Below are positions 63,090 to 64,000 of a stretch of DNA of 64,000 nucleotides, one piece after another. How positions within the stretch are numbered: position 1 is the first letter of the stretch; the number at the start of each line of letters is the position of its first letter. The stretch lies in the NCBI RefSeq assembly GCF_030177895.1, contig NZ_CP123448.1, forward strand, positions 620,001-684,000, read 5' to 3'. Source of the stretch: Kingella negevensis (GTDB lineage: Bacteria; Pseudomonadota; Gammaproteobacteria; Burkholderiales; Neisseriaceae). The notes beneath the pieces are model-generated. The model saw only the letters and a list, made by a program, of their open reading frames with translations, had not been told where the DNA came from and did no database searches. Made by a program: the position numbers and the translations under genes.

Positions 63090-64000
63090 ATGAAAGCCAG
63101 TCAATTTTTTATCTCAACGCTCAAAGAAGCTCCAGCAGAAGCCAGTTTAGCCAGCCACAAATTAATGCTGCGCGCAGGTTTGATTAAAGCCAACGCCTCA
63201 GGTTTATACACATGGATGCCGATGGGCTTACGCGTGTTGCGCAAAGTGGAAGCAATTGTGCGCGAAGAAATGAACCGCGCAGGTGCGATTGAATTGCTCA
63301 TGCCCGTAATCCAAAACGCTGATTTGTGGAAAGAATCAGGTCGCTGGGATTTTTATGGCGACGAATTGCTCCGCATTACAGACCGCCACGACAATGAATT
63401 TTGTTTCAGCCCCACTTGCGAAGAGATAATTACCGACATCGTTCGCAAAGAAGTGAATTCATACAAACAGTTACCCAAAAATTTCTATCACATTCAAACC
63501 AAATTCCGCGATGAACGTCGCCCACGTTTTGGCGTGATGCGCGCGCGTGAATTTGTGATGAAAGACGCGTATTCATTCCACGCCGATTTTGAGTCGCTCA
63601 AAGAAACCTATCAAACTATGTATGACGCATATTGCCGCGTATTCAATCGCTTAGGCTTGAACTTCCGCCCAGTTGCCGCAGACACAGGCAGCATTGGTGG
63701 CACAGGCTCGCACGAGTTCCAAGTGTTAGCAGAAAGCGGCGAAGACGTGATTGCGTACAGCGATAGCTCGGATTACGCGGCAAACGTGGAATTGGCGCAA
63801 ACCTTGCCACTTTCAGGTAGCCGCGCCGAAGCCAAAGCTGCTTTAACCAAAGTTCACACACCAAACACAAAAACGATTGCCGCATTGATTGAATTTTTGA
63901 ACGTGCCTGTTGAAACCACGCTGAAATCTATCGTAGTGGAAGGCGAAGAAGACGGCGAATTGGTGTTGTTGCTATTGCGTGGCGACCACGAATTTAACGA
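63090..64000 (+). CDS. proS: Prolyl-tRNA synthetase (N-terminal part, runs off the window)
   Basis: This class II aminoacyl-tRNA synthetase charges tRNA-Pro. The start [20 protein letters not shown] is the bacterial ProS opening. Motif 2 is [20 protein letters not shown], followed by [15 protein letters not shown]. After about residue 225 the editing domain begins ([20 protein letters not shown]). The visible 303 residues are in one open frame to position 64000, about half of the expected length. Confidence 0.96.
   Translation, partial: MKASQFFISTLKEAPAEASLASHKLMLRAGLIKANASGLYTWMPMGLRVLRKVEAIVREEMNRAGAIELLMPVIQNADLWKESGRWDFYGDELLRITDRHDNEFCFSPTCEEIITDIVRKEVNSYKQLPKNFYHIQTKFRDERRPRFGVMRAREFVMKDAYSFHADFESLKETYQTMYDAYCRVFNRLGLNFRPVAADTGSIGGTGSHEFQVLAESGEDVIAYSDSSDYAANVELAQTLPLSGSRAEAKAALTKVHTPNTKTIAALIEFLNVPVETTLKSIVVEGEEDGELVLLLLRGDHEFN

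Noticed and set aside
1..64000. Regularly recurring CAGCCTGAAA/TTTCAGGCTG words, at first like a CRISPR or other tandem array
   Set aside because: They are dispersed at irregular distances, on both strands and inside genes, with no unique spacers of constant size. They are DNA uptake sequences.

Overview
The window comes from a member of the Neisseriaceae, most likely the Simonsiella/Alysiella/Kingella side of the family. It is studded with copies of a DNA uptake sequence whose core is GCAGCCTGAA, in the forms AGGCAGCCTGAA and AGGCTGCCTGAA, rather than the Neisseria form ATGCCGTCTGAA. It also carries Correia-type elements (TATAGTGRATTA...TTCACTATA), an IS1016-like element, IS630-like elements, a di-haem cytochrome c5, a Slam-type outer-membrane protein and a murC-ddlB-ftsQ-ftsA-ftsZ cluster. 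Most of the sequence is ordinary, tightly packed housekeeping DNA.

Layout. 1-6.5 kb: formate dehydrogenase large subunit (cysteine form), dacA, ilvA. 6.6-15.3 kb: yggS, a wrecked azlCD locus carrying an IS630-like remnant, a small membrane protein, tkt, an IS1016-like element, then a two-gene BcgI-like type IIB restriction-modification system. 15.4-22.9 kb: mrp, dusC, an hsdS fragment, hpnE, a 155-bp palindrome, a small lipoprotein, a YfgM-like protein, hisS and a decayed penicillin-binding protein 1A. 22.9-33.8 kb: a metallophosphoesterase, a DyP peroxidase, rimI, a degenerate family-4 UDG-like gene, pgk, nnrD, an acyltransferase, glnD, a GDSL lipoprotein and xthA. 33.8-37.4 kb: a decayed stretch with a Correia-type element, a restriction-endonuclease-like fragment cut by an IS630 remnant, lpxH, an exported protein and a broken rhuM-fic gene. 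37.4-43.0 kb: a membrane protein, a TPR/GT9 protein, an MFS transporter, cytochrome c5, tRNA-Arg(CCG) and, beside it, a GH19 endolysin remnant and an hsdS-derived chimera. 43-54.8 kb: an SDR protein, a 5'-nucleotidase, gph, recX, an AsmA-family protein, Slam, a MetE-like protein, slt and grxB. 54.8-64 kb: ftsZ, ftsA, ftsQ, ddlB, murC, nudB, an MscS-type channel and the start of proS.

The most notable system is the type IIB restriction-modification pair at 11.9-15.1 kb. Its A subunit fuses a PD-(D/E)XK nuclease to an N6-adenine methylase, and the next gene is a separate two-half specificity subunit. It sits 39 bp downstream of an IS element. It is the only defence system here that looks intact: two type I specificity fragments, one endonuclease fragment and one RhuM-Fic gene are all broken.

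Three repeat families shape the rest. Uptake sequences are built into terminators, into start codons (MQPEN at nudB) and into stop codons (QAA-stop). Correia-type elements occur at four sites. A family of GTAG/GGAG-headed hairpins in inverted pairs looks like REPINs.
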